Assembly (NCBI GenBank): GCA_025617375.2
Contig: JAMYGW020000019.1
Coordinates: forward strand, 1 to 64,000
Length of the DNA stretch: 64,000 nt
Direction: 5' to 3'
Source: Acarospora socialis
Taxonomy: Eukaryota > Ascomycota > Lecanoromycetes > Acarosporales > Acarosporaceae
Part shown: positions 23,988 through 35,590 of the stretch, piece after piece
Layout of the letters: every line of letters starts with the position of its first letter
How positions within the stretch are numbered: the first letter of the stretch is position 1
Notes under the pieces: model-generated
The model's database searches: none
Told to the model about the DNA's origin: nothing
Seen by the model: the letters and a program-made list of their open reading frames with translations, nothing else
Translations under genes and position numbers: made by a program

Positions 23988-24494
23988 TCAGAATAGAGAG
24001 GTATCTTCACTTTTGATGGAATCCACGCTTTCTGGTGCTGTGTTGCCACTCTCAGCTGCTTGACATTCAATTTCTAGATCAAAATCATCACGTGACGCAG
24101 AGGTGCGCCTACTCTGCGTGCTTGTCGACTGCTGCCTTCCCATATGCCGTCTGATATCGTAGAGGTCTTGACACAACTTGTTTATGGTTTCTTGGCATGA
24201 GTCGAAATCTCCCCCCAACCGCTGCAGTCCCTTTGCTAATACATCATTCCTCTCGTACTCCTTGTTCAGCTTTTTGTGAAGTATGTTGACCGTGGCGATA
24301 AACTTCCTGAGGTCTGCTTGGCAGGCTTCATGTTTGCTGCGTTCAAGTTCAAGTTCCATTTGAGTTCTAGAGGCACTCTTTGCCTGTATCAGAAGCCTGT
24401 TGAGCTCGGCCAGATGATAGAAAGCCTTTGCTTCATTGTCGGCCTCGTCCTGTGATGCAGCTGGTTGAATGGGTTTATCATTGGACTCTTCCGC
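23988..24494 (-). CDS. Coiled-coil protein of unknown function, 3' exon (168 aa), 5' exon not found
   Basis: The open frame runs from an acceptor-like TATTGTAG (just above 24494) to a stop at 23988. It begins AEESNDKPIQPAASQDEAD and continues through a Leu/Lys/Glu-rich helical region (ELERSKHEACQADLRKFIA, LHKKLNKEYERNDVLAKGL) to an acidic Ser-rich tail ending SEDTSLF. A branch-like CTGACTGAC precedes the acceptor. I could not identify a first exon in phase with it: an ATG at about 24583 with SIRAASTSKE fails on phase or intron length. If translation starts internally at 24359 the product is 123 aa. The coiled coil suggests an oligomeric protein, function unknown. Confidence 0.5.
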   Translation of the reverse strand, partial: AEESNDKPIQPAASQDEADNEAKAFYHLAELNRLLIQAKSASRTQMELELERSKHEACQADLRKFIATVNILHKKLNKEYERNDVLAKGLQRLGGDFDSCQETINKLCQDLYDIRRHMGRQQSTSTQSRRTSASRDDFDLEIECQAAESGNTAPESVDSIKSEDTSLF

Positions 24495-27400
24495 CTACAA
24501 TATCAGTCAGTCAGCTGATATACAGAATAGCTGGGATCTGAGAACAAATTTCCTTTGACGTGGAGGCAGCCCTAATAGACATCCGGTAGATTAATGCTTC
24601 AATGACCGAAACAATATCAAAGTCCAGGTCGTGCAAACAAAAAGTTGCAAGTCTGTGAAGTCATTAACACAGTAAGGTACGCTTTGGAAACACTCATTTA
24701 TATGAATTAGATTTTTGATGTCAGTACACAGAACATTAGACCAGCATCACAGCATGAGCCTTGGAGACATTTAGACGTGCTCTGTTATTGACAGTCATCT
24801 TGAAAGCAGCATAGTAGCTCAAACCTTGGTTTTCTCCGCAACCATTTCAATGAGCTTCACCGTCAGCAAAAGCTTTAGCAATGCCGAATCCTATAGCTTT
24901 GCTACATGTGAAATGTCAGAGTGGTGAAGCTGTGGGCTTACCATTTCTTCTTGCTGCCGATCTCATAACGCTTCGCCATCTCAGTGTGCATCTGCCACCA
25001 TGGATTGATGAGCGAAGAGACAAGATGAACTTGCCGGCAAAGAATGGAGAGTTGTGTATTCTATTTTTGTCTCGCTATAAGCAGAACTTCCGGATTATCG
25101 TGTCTTGTTCAGCTGATCAGATACAACGTCGCAGATTACATAGTCCTATAAAAAGATCGTAATGTCAATATACTTAGCCTTTTTGGGCGCGGGCAATGAC
25201 TAAGGCATCTCGTGCTCTCATGTTGCTGAGTCAGGTGAGGGTGATCGGTCCCAGATTAGCATGCTTATCCTTGGGTGGGATTATTGTAATGCTAACCAGA
25301 CGTCCCGGCAGAGCCAAACTGGGCTTCATATATTAGAAAGGTCTACACAATTTAAGATGCAGTTTTTCGAATGCTTCCAGCATTTGTACTTTACTACTTT
25401 ACAGCGGAACATCAATCTGCACATATCGTTGCCACTCGCCGTCATTTCTATCCCTACCGTCAAGCTTAGATACTTCTTCCGTTTAATTCGCTTACTACCC
25501 GTCCCCGGAAGAGTAGCCCCATCACGACTGGTTGATTCTCCATGACCCATAATTCGTATCAGCGCGGTCCTCCAGTATTTGACACGGAGTGGACGAAGAA
25601 AGGAGACGAAGGGATCTCCTGCCCCAGTGAAAGGGCCCACAGCTCACCGATAAGGGTACCACCAAATCACCTGACACCGGACCGAAAATGCTGTTTGGAG
25701 CGTTGGTGGAAGAAGATAGCAAAGCAAGAGCTGCCACAAACGTAAGACTACTCATCCTTCCAGTATGCACCAACATTAACGTATCCCGACGTCAAGCGAT
25801 GAAATAGTTGAATCCCTCCATTGGTCCGAGTATTGACGTTTGGATCCAGTGGAGGACCTGTCACCTTTCCCGAAGGTCCACTCCGACATGCTCCAGAGGG
25901 CAGAACTCATGAAAGGATTACAAACAACCAGCATCAATGAATGTACTATCAGCAAGAACGCCTCATCTTATGAGCAATATCAGAGAACCCATTTCCGGCA
26001 ATAGAGAGTATCCAATAGTAGTGCAGCTGGATATGTTTTGCGGTGCTTCCTTAGGAGTTTCAATCTCTCACCATTTGCCTGGTGCCATCTCATCACGTCA
26101 CTTCGTACATGACCACAATAACTTGTGTTGGAGGAGAGCACAATATTTTCTTTGCTGGTTCGGCATATAATTGTTCAGAGATCATGAGCATGTTATGTAA
26201 CCTCTAGAATCAATTCAGCAGCTAAGGGAAAGAGTTATACATAATCTAAGAAAGGCTGACCAATATAAGCTCGATGCATCAAATCCTAACAGCTATAGCC
26301 ACTTAGCCTGGACTGCAGCATAGGGGCAATAAGAGGCGACGAAGAGCGGCCACCTCTGGGAAGATTTCGCTCCTCTAAGGCACGGAGGCACCCGTGAGAC
26401 TCGAATGCGTGATGGGATAAGAGTTGACGGGGCAGTGAATGCCTTGGCCAGTGGATTGGATGTCTGACTGACATATGTTGCTGCTGATAGCACCCGGACT
26501 GATACAGGTCAAAGGTTCATCAGAGCTTCCCTCTTCACGTTGTGTATGATCATCATACGGCTTCGTTGCACTTCAGGAACCAGAACGGCCAAGAGTAGTA
26601 GGTTTAAGTGCCGTACGTCTGGTCGTCACCATCAACCATGGATAAATCCACCCAGTCAACCATGACCCATATTTGGCCTTGTTAGCTTACATTCTTGTGA
26701 GTTGCTCGCCAATGGATTAAGCCCGACAGTGAGTTCATTGGTTCCGTGTTTTAAGTTCTGGATCTCGCCCAGTTGGGCTGGGGAAGTATTCTGCTGAGAC
26801 ATGATTCTGGTTTGCCCAGTTTTATCCCGCTTATGGCTTGTGGAAGCTTCAGCAGACTGCTATCAAGATGGCCCCTCTTGATCTCTGTTTCCTTCCTTCA
26901 CCAGTGTCATTTCTCATCTTTCTCAGCCTCTCCACTCACCCCAACCTAACTCGAAGAGAATTAACGGTGACGGAGAATGAGCCGCGCGGCAATTCGCATG
27001 GTGGCCCGGCGCGTATCATCATTCATCGTGCATCAACTGTTATGGTCAGCAGTTAAGGCGAAAGCGAAAGACCAAGGGTAGGAAGACGCACTACGCCGAT
27101 GGCTGCAAGGCCTTATAGATGGCCGTTGCCTCCGGTTGGTGACTCGACACAGCATTGCGCAGCAAGGGCGCAAAAGGGTTGGTAGATAGTCCGCGATATT
27201 TTATTGCGTAGAGAGTTGTGGCGGCGCAACGCTGGCGGCTACATTAGCAAAAGGGGTTACGAACACCAGATGACACCGGCAATCATTTACATTCAGCCTC
27301 TTCCAGTTTAAGAGGCACTCTTACTGCTGACGTCACTGCTGCCCGCCTCCTTGGTGACACATGTGGCAATAATGACTGCTACTCGTAAGCACACCCCAGC

Positions 27401-27767
27401 TTTTTGAAAAATACTCCTAAACATCATCTGCTACAAGACTGACAGATCGTCGGGTTTTTCAAATGTACTCTATTACTCAAGGTAGCCAGCAGGGTTTCGT
27501 TATGGATTGCGGTGATCAGTACCTTATTTGCAGCCACGTACCAGATTTTGACCGCCAATGGAGGGCTGTCATATAGCACTACTGTGTAGATGGGCGCTTT
27601 GCACAACTCGCCCCCTTCTTGACTCCCTTTCTCGTGTAAGACTGAAAAGTGTAAGAGCAAGATCGATGCACAATTCACATGCAGAGGAGGTACTTTTGAC
27701 CGCATTTACACATCCAGAGCTTATGTTGTAATCAGATGGTCAGGGGGACCTGTCATTGCATGGATAC
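24495..27767. other. Intergenic, no supported gene
   Basis: Several open frames of 60-100 codons on both strands overlap each other and show no start context, splice pattern or family similarity that I can recognise. No tRNA, inverted repeat or LTR was noticed. Confidence 0.45.
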
Positions 27768-27841
27768 ATTCTATATATGTCTGGGGACATCCTATATATC
27801 ATGTCCTCTCTCTTCTCATGTACTTTACATCGTTTAATGTG

Positions 27842-28564
27842 ATGAGGTTTCATGCTGAACTTAGATCTCTTGCCTGCATTATCAACGTTTACTTTCTTGC
27901 TATATCAGGTGCTATAGACCTCAGCAGCTATCCTGTGCCTCTGTCAAATGGTAAGTGGCGTACTAAAATATGTTACATGTCTTTCACTGAGATTAGTTTC
28001 ACATCAGGCGGAGAGTCTCTTGCTAGCCCTAGCCAAGACCTTACCCTCAAACTCATCACCGTGGCCCACGGGACACAGAATTATACATGTCCATCCAATT
28101 CATCATCCGCCGCAGTTCCCAACGGCGCAAAAGCAATACTTCTGGACGCCGCACCATTCCTCAACTACCCAGACTTTCTCAATGAATTGCCACACATTCT
28201 AATTTCAAAGCCTCAAATGTTTCTTGAAGTGCTAGTTGACGTCAATGGCATTGGTAAACTTTACTTCAATACACCCTCGATTGCGAGTTTTGACGTACCA
28301 GGCGGCCCTTTCCAAGGGAGCGTGTTCGACAGGGTAAGAGCTCCCGTTGGGCAGGATCAGGAGGGCGCTTTGGATTGGCTCGCTCTCACCACAACAAATG
28401 GGAATTCTACGCTAAAACAGGTTTACTGTGTTCAAACAGCAGGTGGAAAGCCGCCAGGAAGCTGTACCGGCCAACCGCAAGACATAGCAGTTGTGTATGC
28501 AGCACAATGTTATTTCTATGGTATAAACAGTCAAACGAAACGAGGAATACACAGACTTAAATAG
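27842..28564 (+). CDS. Secreted DUF3455-family protein
   Basis: The start at 27842 (MRFHAELRS) is preferred over the upstream ATG at 27818, because a TATA-like cctatatatc lies at 27791-27800, too close to the first ATG. A hydrophobic leader (LACIINVYFLAISGA) suggests export. A 57-nt intron, 27951-28007 (GTAAGT...CAG), keeps the frame and joins PVPLSNG to GESLASPSQDLTLKL; the mature message encodes about 221 aa. Family hallmarks are LTLKLITVAHGTQNYTC, GAKAILLDAAPFL, DWLALTT, LKQVYCVQTAGGKPPGSC and YAAQCYFYG. DUF3455 proteins are short secreted fungal and bacterial proteins of unknown activity. The extension after FYG is slightly longer than usual. Confidence 0.85.
   Translation: MRFHAELRSLACIINVYFLAISGAIDLSSYPVPLSNGKWRTKICYMSFTEISFTSGGESLASPSQDLTLKLITVAHGTQNYTCPSNSSSAAVPNGAKAILLDAAPFLNYPDFLNELPHILISKPQMFLEVLVDVNGIGKLYFNTPSIASFDVPGGPFQGSVFDRVRAPVGQDQEGALDWLALTTTNGNSTLKQVYCVQTAGGKPPGSCTGQPQDIAVVYAAQCYFYGINSQTKRGIHRLK
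27951..28007 (+). other. Intron of the DUF3455 gene
   Basis: GTAAGTGGCG donor, actga branch region and CATCAG acceptor. It is 57 nt, a multiple of three, so an ORF caller reads through it. The family alignment (SNG then GESL) supports removal. Confidence 0.8.
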
Positions 28565-30134
28565 ATCGTATGTAGTACTACTTAGCGTTCGTGCTTGACT
28601 TAAGGATATTGTAGCCCTAAGTATCTTCGGCTAGTCTCTACGGATTGGAGCGGGCAATTTTCTGTTGGCTCGCCCTGCTGGTCTGAAGTAGGTATGATGT
28701 GCTAGAAACTTAGTAGAAATACCCATCTCACTCCCTGACCAACGGTAAAGGTACTTTAGGTGCTTACTCGAAACCATTGCTGGCTACCATGATATCATTC
28801 GATTTCAATACCTATTCGAGGTTCAAAGAATGGCTAAAAGGATGCAATGAAACCATTGAATGGTCCTGTAACCTCTACACTAAGGCGGCGCTTTGACTGA
28901 TGAATGACAATGAACAAGTCAGCGCAGTTGTTAATGTGAGGATGTAGGAGATTGTACGTCTGAAAGCCTAGACTGAAGGTGTGCCGGCAAGAAGAAGGCT
29001 GAAGTGTGTATATAGTTGAATTCTCCTGGATCTGTTCTTCTGATACCGCTTGTGGAAGGATTGTGGAGGGAGCCATCATAATGTTCTAGATAGCTACCTT
29101 ACATATCAGAATTCAAGGATTATATTAGTCATGTTAGCAGGTCATGACCTTGTACGAGTACTTTATCCAAAGTACTTGTTAGTATATACACAATACAGCA
29201 TAACCTTTCTCCACTCACGGTCTCTGTCACACAGATACCTCCTGCACGCTCTACCATCCTAGCTTGTCACCTTTCAGATGATAACGATTTGAGAGCGCTT
29301 TCAACAAGCAGTGTCATAACTCTGTAAGGTTTTGCCTTGTTTGCTGCCGTGGCCAAGGATTTACCTCACCTTAGCCTTCACCTGGTACCTTGCAGGTAGG
29401 GATGGATTAAATACGTACTAGATAGACTCACACTTATTCCGTCACTCATAATTGTCCCCACCTACATGGTATAGCCCTCATGCTACCCCCTTAAGCTCTC
29501 ATCATCGGTCCAAAGGAGAAGAGATGAAGGAATCCAATGGTTCTGCTCTTATCGCTACTCCAGGGTTCGCAGAGGAAATGACTCCCAACGCAGCAGTCTT
29601 TACTATCTCATTATCATGAAGTCAGAAAGCTTAGGACAATCACTCTCTATGGATCAGTGTTCAATTGTACCACAGTACCGGCGGCGCTGTCCATCCATCA
29701 TTGAATACAACAAGGTTGATCCGGTAAGACTTGGCGCAATACACAGAAAGTACAATTGTAGTAGAACTGAAACCCTTGCTACCGCAAGGAGGAGGCGGTT
29801 GCTTATATAAGGATGAAACTCTGTGATACTCATGAGCAGAGAGCCAATATAGAAAGGCTCTGACTCCGTCATGGCTCCATGGTCAAGGTATGTATGCAGG
29901 TCGCAATGCTCATACCTTATCATGTGTATTGTACCTCCGTAGTAGGTTTTAGTTTAATAATTCTGGTTGAGGGCAAGTTACTTACCGATGTGGAACTCGC
30001 TTACTGTAAACCGTGATACACATAGGTCCGAGGCGGGGGTGAAGGTTTCGTGGCACCGCGCGCAGCAAAGCTAGTTAATACATTCTAGCTGCTTGCTTCC
30101 TAGGTACTGTAGGAAAGTCATTGCTGACAGTCTA

Positions 30135-30351
30135 CGAAGGAACTAGTATTTAGTGTCCGGACGTACCATAAGCGGCAGCATATATGAATATGACTGATAA
30201 CAAAGCAGTAAGACAAACAGCTGAGCTTCTGGAAATTAAGTTCTGATCACATTTTTTCAGTCATATATAAGAACGTTGAGCATAGAGAAATAGTACGGTT
30301 GACTGTGGCACCGCTTGTAGTACGTCCGCACACTAAATACTAGTTCGTTCG
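30135..30351. mobile_element. Short MITE with TA flanks, about 217 bp
   Basis: The left end CGAAGGAACTAGTATTTAGTG and the complement of the right end, CGAACGAACTAGTATTTAGTG, continue into a shared CGGACGTAC and a second arm (AGCGGCA/AGCGGTGCCA, then ATATATGA..GACTGA), giving inverted arms of about 60-100 bp. TA abuts both ends (30133-30134 and 30352-30353), so a Tc1/mariner transposase probably moved it. It has no coding capacity. Confidence 0.75.
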
Positions 30352-31885
30352 TAAGCTACAAGACACAGCTCGCAGATCTTTATATATGGATGACTATTCT
30401 ACTCTATCACTCGTCCTTATCTTCAGTATTCATAGCTAGCAATAAAACCTTTTGTTCTAAATCTTCAAGATTCAGCATGAAATGGCATCTTTGGCTGCTT
30501 TCAAGCTTGCTGTTTGAGCCTGTAACAGAAGAAGCTGTGACAAATCGATCAAGATTGATGGAGAAACACAGAACATCAGGATCACAAAAGTTCATGTAAG
30601 AACATTCTATTCATCAACCAGTGATGAACTCAGATTCACATTTCAACCAGGACCAATAGTCGTGCCTTTGATCGCAAGCCAGATGTTATGGTTGACCTTA
30701 TCTTTCAGTCTTTGAACTCCAAGCATGAGACAGAGCAATCTCATGTAAGGATCTCTTTGCATCAACGTCTTCACTCTGGTATGCAATCATCCAACCTGCT
30801 CTTTCCCTTTTTCACAATGGTCTGACCTGATTAGACAGCTTTTCAGGACTACCGCAGCGGCCTAAAACTGCTCAGATATACTCATCTCTCAGTCAGAACA
30901 TCATCTGTCATGCCTACCCGGTGTTATCACCTGAAGAGCTGAGCATGCAAGGTAGACACCGTCGGTTCAGACGACCAGAGGTTGATTCAGTTTGGTTTAG
31001 GATTGATGATGGCGAGGTAGATTTCACAGACCCAAGAAAGATGTGGTTTCTGGCAGGGAGAGAGGTTGAAAGCTACGAATGCTTTTGAGCCTTCATTGCG
31101 CAATGTGAACAGCGCATGTAATTACTGGTCACAGGTCTAGGTAGACTTGATTGTCAAAAGGATCTGGCATCTTGATGTACTAAAAACTCAAAGGTCTTTG
31201 GTGCTGCACTTGGTCTTGAGGAGCAGCACGCTCGACAGATAATGACACGTCGTAATAATCACCGAGGACTCGGAGGGGAGATTGGAGGAATAAGATGTTG
31301 CAGAGCGCGAAAGAAACGAGTTACTAGACAGCATATCTGCCTGTTCCGCCGTGGTTTAGTACGCTTTCTATCACCTATCCACTCCTTCTCACACTCGACA
31401 ACAGCTGAGTTCCTCGCTCGCTCAATAGCACAATACGTCTTATCACATAGTGGTACTTTGTAGTCCTAGTTGTTCCCCCTTCCTTTAATCATCTCTTATT
31501 GCTTATGCTGCTTTCATTTACTGCTTGTGGCATGGCAGAAGAAGCAGGCATTCTGTTTTCCTAATTCGGGCATCGAGAGCCTTCTGCGCGTGTACTCTTG
31601 TCGTTGAAGAACCCCTGAGCCTGACAAAAAAGTACCTTTTGATGTCTTTCTGATCTGATCTTTTTCGGATCTTTGATGACTAGAGCTATCATTCAATCAT
31701 TTCCCTCCTTTCACTAAACACCTATTGAGGGTGTCGCAACAACGACAGCGCTATGACAGAGACTTTATGGGCTTCTTGCCTGGTCCGCTTCGATGTCTTC
31801 GCGATCTTATTTCAACTTGATGTGCGACGAAATCTATGCTACGAGTTAAACCTCTAGCTTGCCTCACATACTTCTCGTTCCCTGT

Positions 31886-31972
31886 CGGCTGTTTGGCGCA
31901 GTGGTTTGAAACAACTTCTGTGACATATGGCTACCTCTAAGCAAGGTAATGGGTTCAAGTCCTGTAGCCAAC
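31886..31972 (+). ncRNA. tRNA-like relic or SINE head with A and B boxes
   Basis: TGGCGCAGTGG (31894-31904) fits the Pol III A box and GGTTCAAGTCC (31952-31962) fits the B box, at tRNA-like spacing. A T-stem can form around ttcaagt. The acceptor ends do not pair well, so this is not a working tRNA; a tRNA pseudogene or the head of a SINE is likelier. I could not find a second copy in the window. Confidence 0.4.
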
Positions 31973-34900
31973 ACTGTGAATGCTGACTTCTACAATGTGG
32001 CCAGACAGAGTAGAAGAACCTCTTGAGATTGATCACTCAATGTCTATCAATTAGATCTATCACAAATCTTAAAGACCATCTGACTATACCAGACTAGAGC
32101 ATGGTTCTCGATTAGCTATAGTTTGGGTTGGTGACAAATCAGCTCTCATTACACTTAGAATAGACATTCAGTATCATTGCTTTCAATGATCTGTGTTGCA
32201 CATGCAGTAAAGGTGCTAAAGGTCAGGAGGGTATGGGGTGCGAATCCTCTATATGCTAGAGCATGCCCGTTAAGTCTATAAAACCAAACAATACATTTTT
32301 TTTTCACTTCTCGTTCCTTTATCATTTCCACTCATCAACATGAGTCAGCAATTCTACTTCTTCGTGAGTAAAATGCATCCAACTACACAATAGGTGATCT
32401 AATCTATTTAGTGACCATAGACCCCTGAAACCAAAGGGAGAACTCAATACAATTACCGTTCTCAACTTTCTGGGCTTTGAGATTGCCATGACTGAACGAC
32501 AACAAATCCTACTCCTGTTGCTATATTCCGCACCAATTTCGTACACTTTGAAGCTCACCAAATGAAAAGTTGACATGATCATCTTGCAACGGCGACGTTG
32601 CCGGGGTCGGACTACTTCCGCTAACGAAGGCCCGACGCATATACAAGAACAAGCGCCCAGCAACTATGTCTAAACAGTTGGTTGTCCCGACGCAAGGGAT
32701 GTTTAAGAGGGCAGAAATAGTCTGTCACGCCTATGACGCCAAGGACATATTCTCAGCACTGGACTTGTACGATACTCGATTTATCGTCAGAGTAAAGGGA
32801 ACATGTGCCGAGGGCAGTGCAGCCAGTTGAATTTAGTGAGGATATTATGCAAGAGGACAGATCTTAGCAGTGAAAGTGTGTTGAGGGTGATAGGAGAGGA
32901 ACTGTTATCTCTTTCTCCTCAGCTGAAGAAAAAGAGAAATGATCATTCAATCCCCCTATCATTCCAACGGCCTGCCCCTTCAACGTTCCATGCTGTTCTA
33001 TAACAAATGTGTAGCTCAGTCTCTGAAATCAATGTATCCTCCTCTGAGCAGTTCAGAGACATCTCTCTGAGAAACTTCCTTCACAAAAATTGTAAGATCA
33101 GACTATACAGTACCGCAATTCTGGCAGCACTTCTTGACTCTGAAAAATCTGCAAATGCTGGCATGTAGCTGTTGTGTTACGTATGGTATGACTGCTTCAT
33201 CAGTCCTTCTTGAACATGCGATATGTAAATTCTTTCTCTTCCTGAACAAGACCGCAGCAAGGACAAAGATATGAGCCACAGCAATTTATGGCTGATGATT
33301 CAGTAGGCCTGACTGTTGCATGAAGGTCATTCTGATGTTTCCGAGTGTTCCAGAAGTGCTCACAGCATGTGATACTGAACCACTGAAGACCCTGAAACCA
33401 ATATCAATAAACAGTCTAGTAATATAGTCGAAGGATAACAAGAAGAGGAGTCAGAAGACAGCTTGCGCTTACATGGAGGTTCAACTCCCTGAAATTTAGG
33501 TCGTAGCAAGTACATCTGTAGGTTCTGTCAACTACCAGTAGAAGAAGATTAGCAGGGTCAAACAAGACTGTGCACTTCAGTCAGCTCTCTCACATTTGGA
33601 AAGAGATGAGCAGTAGTTAGAATGCCTCAAACAACGCATAATGGGTCTAGTCATAGGGTGATATCGTGATACCCAGAACAAGGGACAAAGAGACGAAACA
33701 CGATATCTTCTACACTATATATGCTTCGAGAGGTTCGGTATTGGCTTAGTACTGATTAATTCCAAGTCATCCATGCACCAAAACTCATTTCTGATCTGAT
33801 TTCTGGTCATAAGACGGCACTAATTACACCGAAACACCTTTGGTCAACTGCTGGCATCAAGAGCCGTCAACTAAATATGAAACCAAGCCAGCAGTCTGCG
33901 TTTGAAACATCGCTCGCGGAGAAACAAACCAATTTGAATGCACGCCATCCTTCCACAGGAGCCTGTATAGCTGCCTTGCTTGTTTGCTATTGCTGCCCCT
34001 TGTACTCCAGTTGGCAACAACAGCTTTGAAGAGCGTGTGTTCAACGCCTTGAACTTTCTATGGGGTTAGTTGTAACAAGATGTTGCTTTGCAGTCACGAC
34101 ATCAAAACCCTAGAAGATGCTCCAAGGTAGGTGATGAAGTAGCTCCCGGATGGCTGCTGAGTAAGAAAGCTTTGCGTTACAGGGTGGAGCACAAATACGA
34201 TACGGCAGGTAGAGCGAGCCACCCCATCGCGTAAACCTTCTCTAAAGCCGCCCGGGAGCTCAGAGCAGTTGTGCAAATGACCTAGTAGGTAATAATAATA
34301 CAGACGATAGAATTTGAGGCGGCACGCTCAATAAACAGGTCACGTGCATGATGCGGCAACCTGCGAATCTCGAACTCGCTGTTTTGTGACATCTGTGTCT
34401 CTCCGATCCCTGCAACAAGGAAACGGTTACCCGCCACAGGTAAGTATTGAAGGTCGGGCCAGCTCGGCAACGACATGCTGCTTCCCTTTCCCAATGCTTT
34501 GCTTATTTGATCCCGAATAAAAGGCTGCTTGCAGCCGTGTCTTACGGTAATGCTGACGATTCGCTGTTCATTGCGCTGTTGACTATCAAACCTCGAGAGG
34601 TTGCGGCCACGTGCACCGATTTAGAGTCGAAGACATTGCATCGTACTCAAACGGCGACGTGAGCGCCAACTTGTCGGCCGCATTACGGAGGATTCTGTCT
34701 TATGGGTGAGTCCAAGTGCCTCAAATTATGGGTCTCGGTCCTAAGTATTCTAGCAGTAGTAATGAGACCTCAGATCGCCGGGCCCATATGTCTTGAGCGA
34801 TTGGCCTGGGGTAGCCAAAAGCGCACAAAATTAAACCTTCACGGTCAAATGGTTGTGATTGCCACTGCCACGCCGGCAGTAAGTGGATCGATCATTCTGA

Positions 34901-35262
34901 GATCATGCAGCTACCACAGTACACTGTCTCAAACACAGCTTCAAGAAGGGAGATCTTTCCGGTAGAAACGACGCTTTATGAAGTGTGTGGGTCAATCATG
35001 CTCCTTTACAACAAGACTGCCGACTGCAAATCAATTCTCCAGTGCTGTTAGTGCGGATCGATACATCATTCTGAGCCATTGCGACCAGGGGCAATTTCAA
35101 GCTCCTGCATAAGATGGGGACCACCACCCCACTTGATGAAATAGCTCTTGTCACCGCTGTGAGGATTTAGCTTGTCATATTGCCTCTTGGTCGCGCTCAG
35201 GTCTACCGTCGTCCACTATTTTTTTCTGTGTTTCAATACGACGTCGACCTCGAAGTTTCATC

Positions 35263-35590
35263 ATGCCTCCCTCGATCAATCAGTGGTTCAAAATCATGGC
35301 CTGTATACCGCCCAATGTTCCGATCGACTGGGTGGCTTTCGCCAAAGTGGGGGGCAAGGGTCGTGACCCAGTCGAGTGCAAGCGATGGTGGGAAGGGCTA
35401 CAACGTTATATCCACCCTATCCGGGACTTCGATCCTACGGACCCGTCCTACGAAGAGTTCGTTACCTTGCTCGTCGCGCTTGCAAGGTTGGACGCCATAT
35501 GACGGCGAATTGGACGAGGTGGATACAGTTGAGATACGCGAGTTGATGATGCACATGGATGTCAGTTCGGATATGTTTCAGTTCGATTGA
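35263..35590 (+). pseudogene. Small SANT/Myb-like ORF, probably frameshifted
   Basis: The 79-codon frame from 35263 contains PIDWVAFAKVGGKGRDPVEC followed by KRWWEGL, whose Trp spacing and W..(I/F)A...G....EC...W pattern resemble fungal SANT/Myb-like repeats. A stop comes at 35500, while the frame one base over stays open to 35590 with an acidic tail (ELDEVDTVEIRELMMHMDV). No GT-AG intron fits the short overlap, so a one-base indel (real or an assembly error) is likely. The function would be DNA-binding-like, but this is weak. Confidence 0.35.

Noticed and set aside
32209-32275. Second tRNA-like sequence (gggtgcgaatcctc)
   Set aside because: Only a partial B box; no convincing A box or stems.
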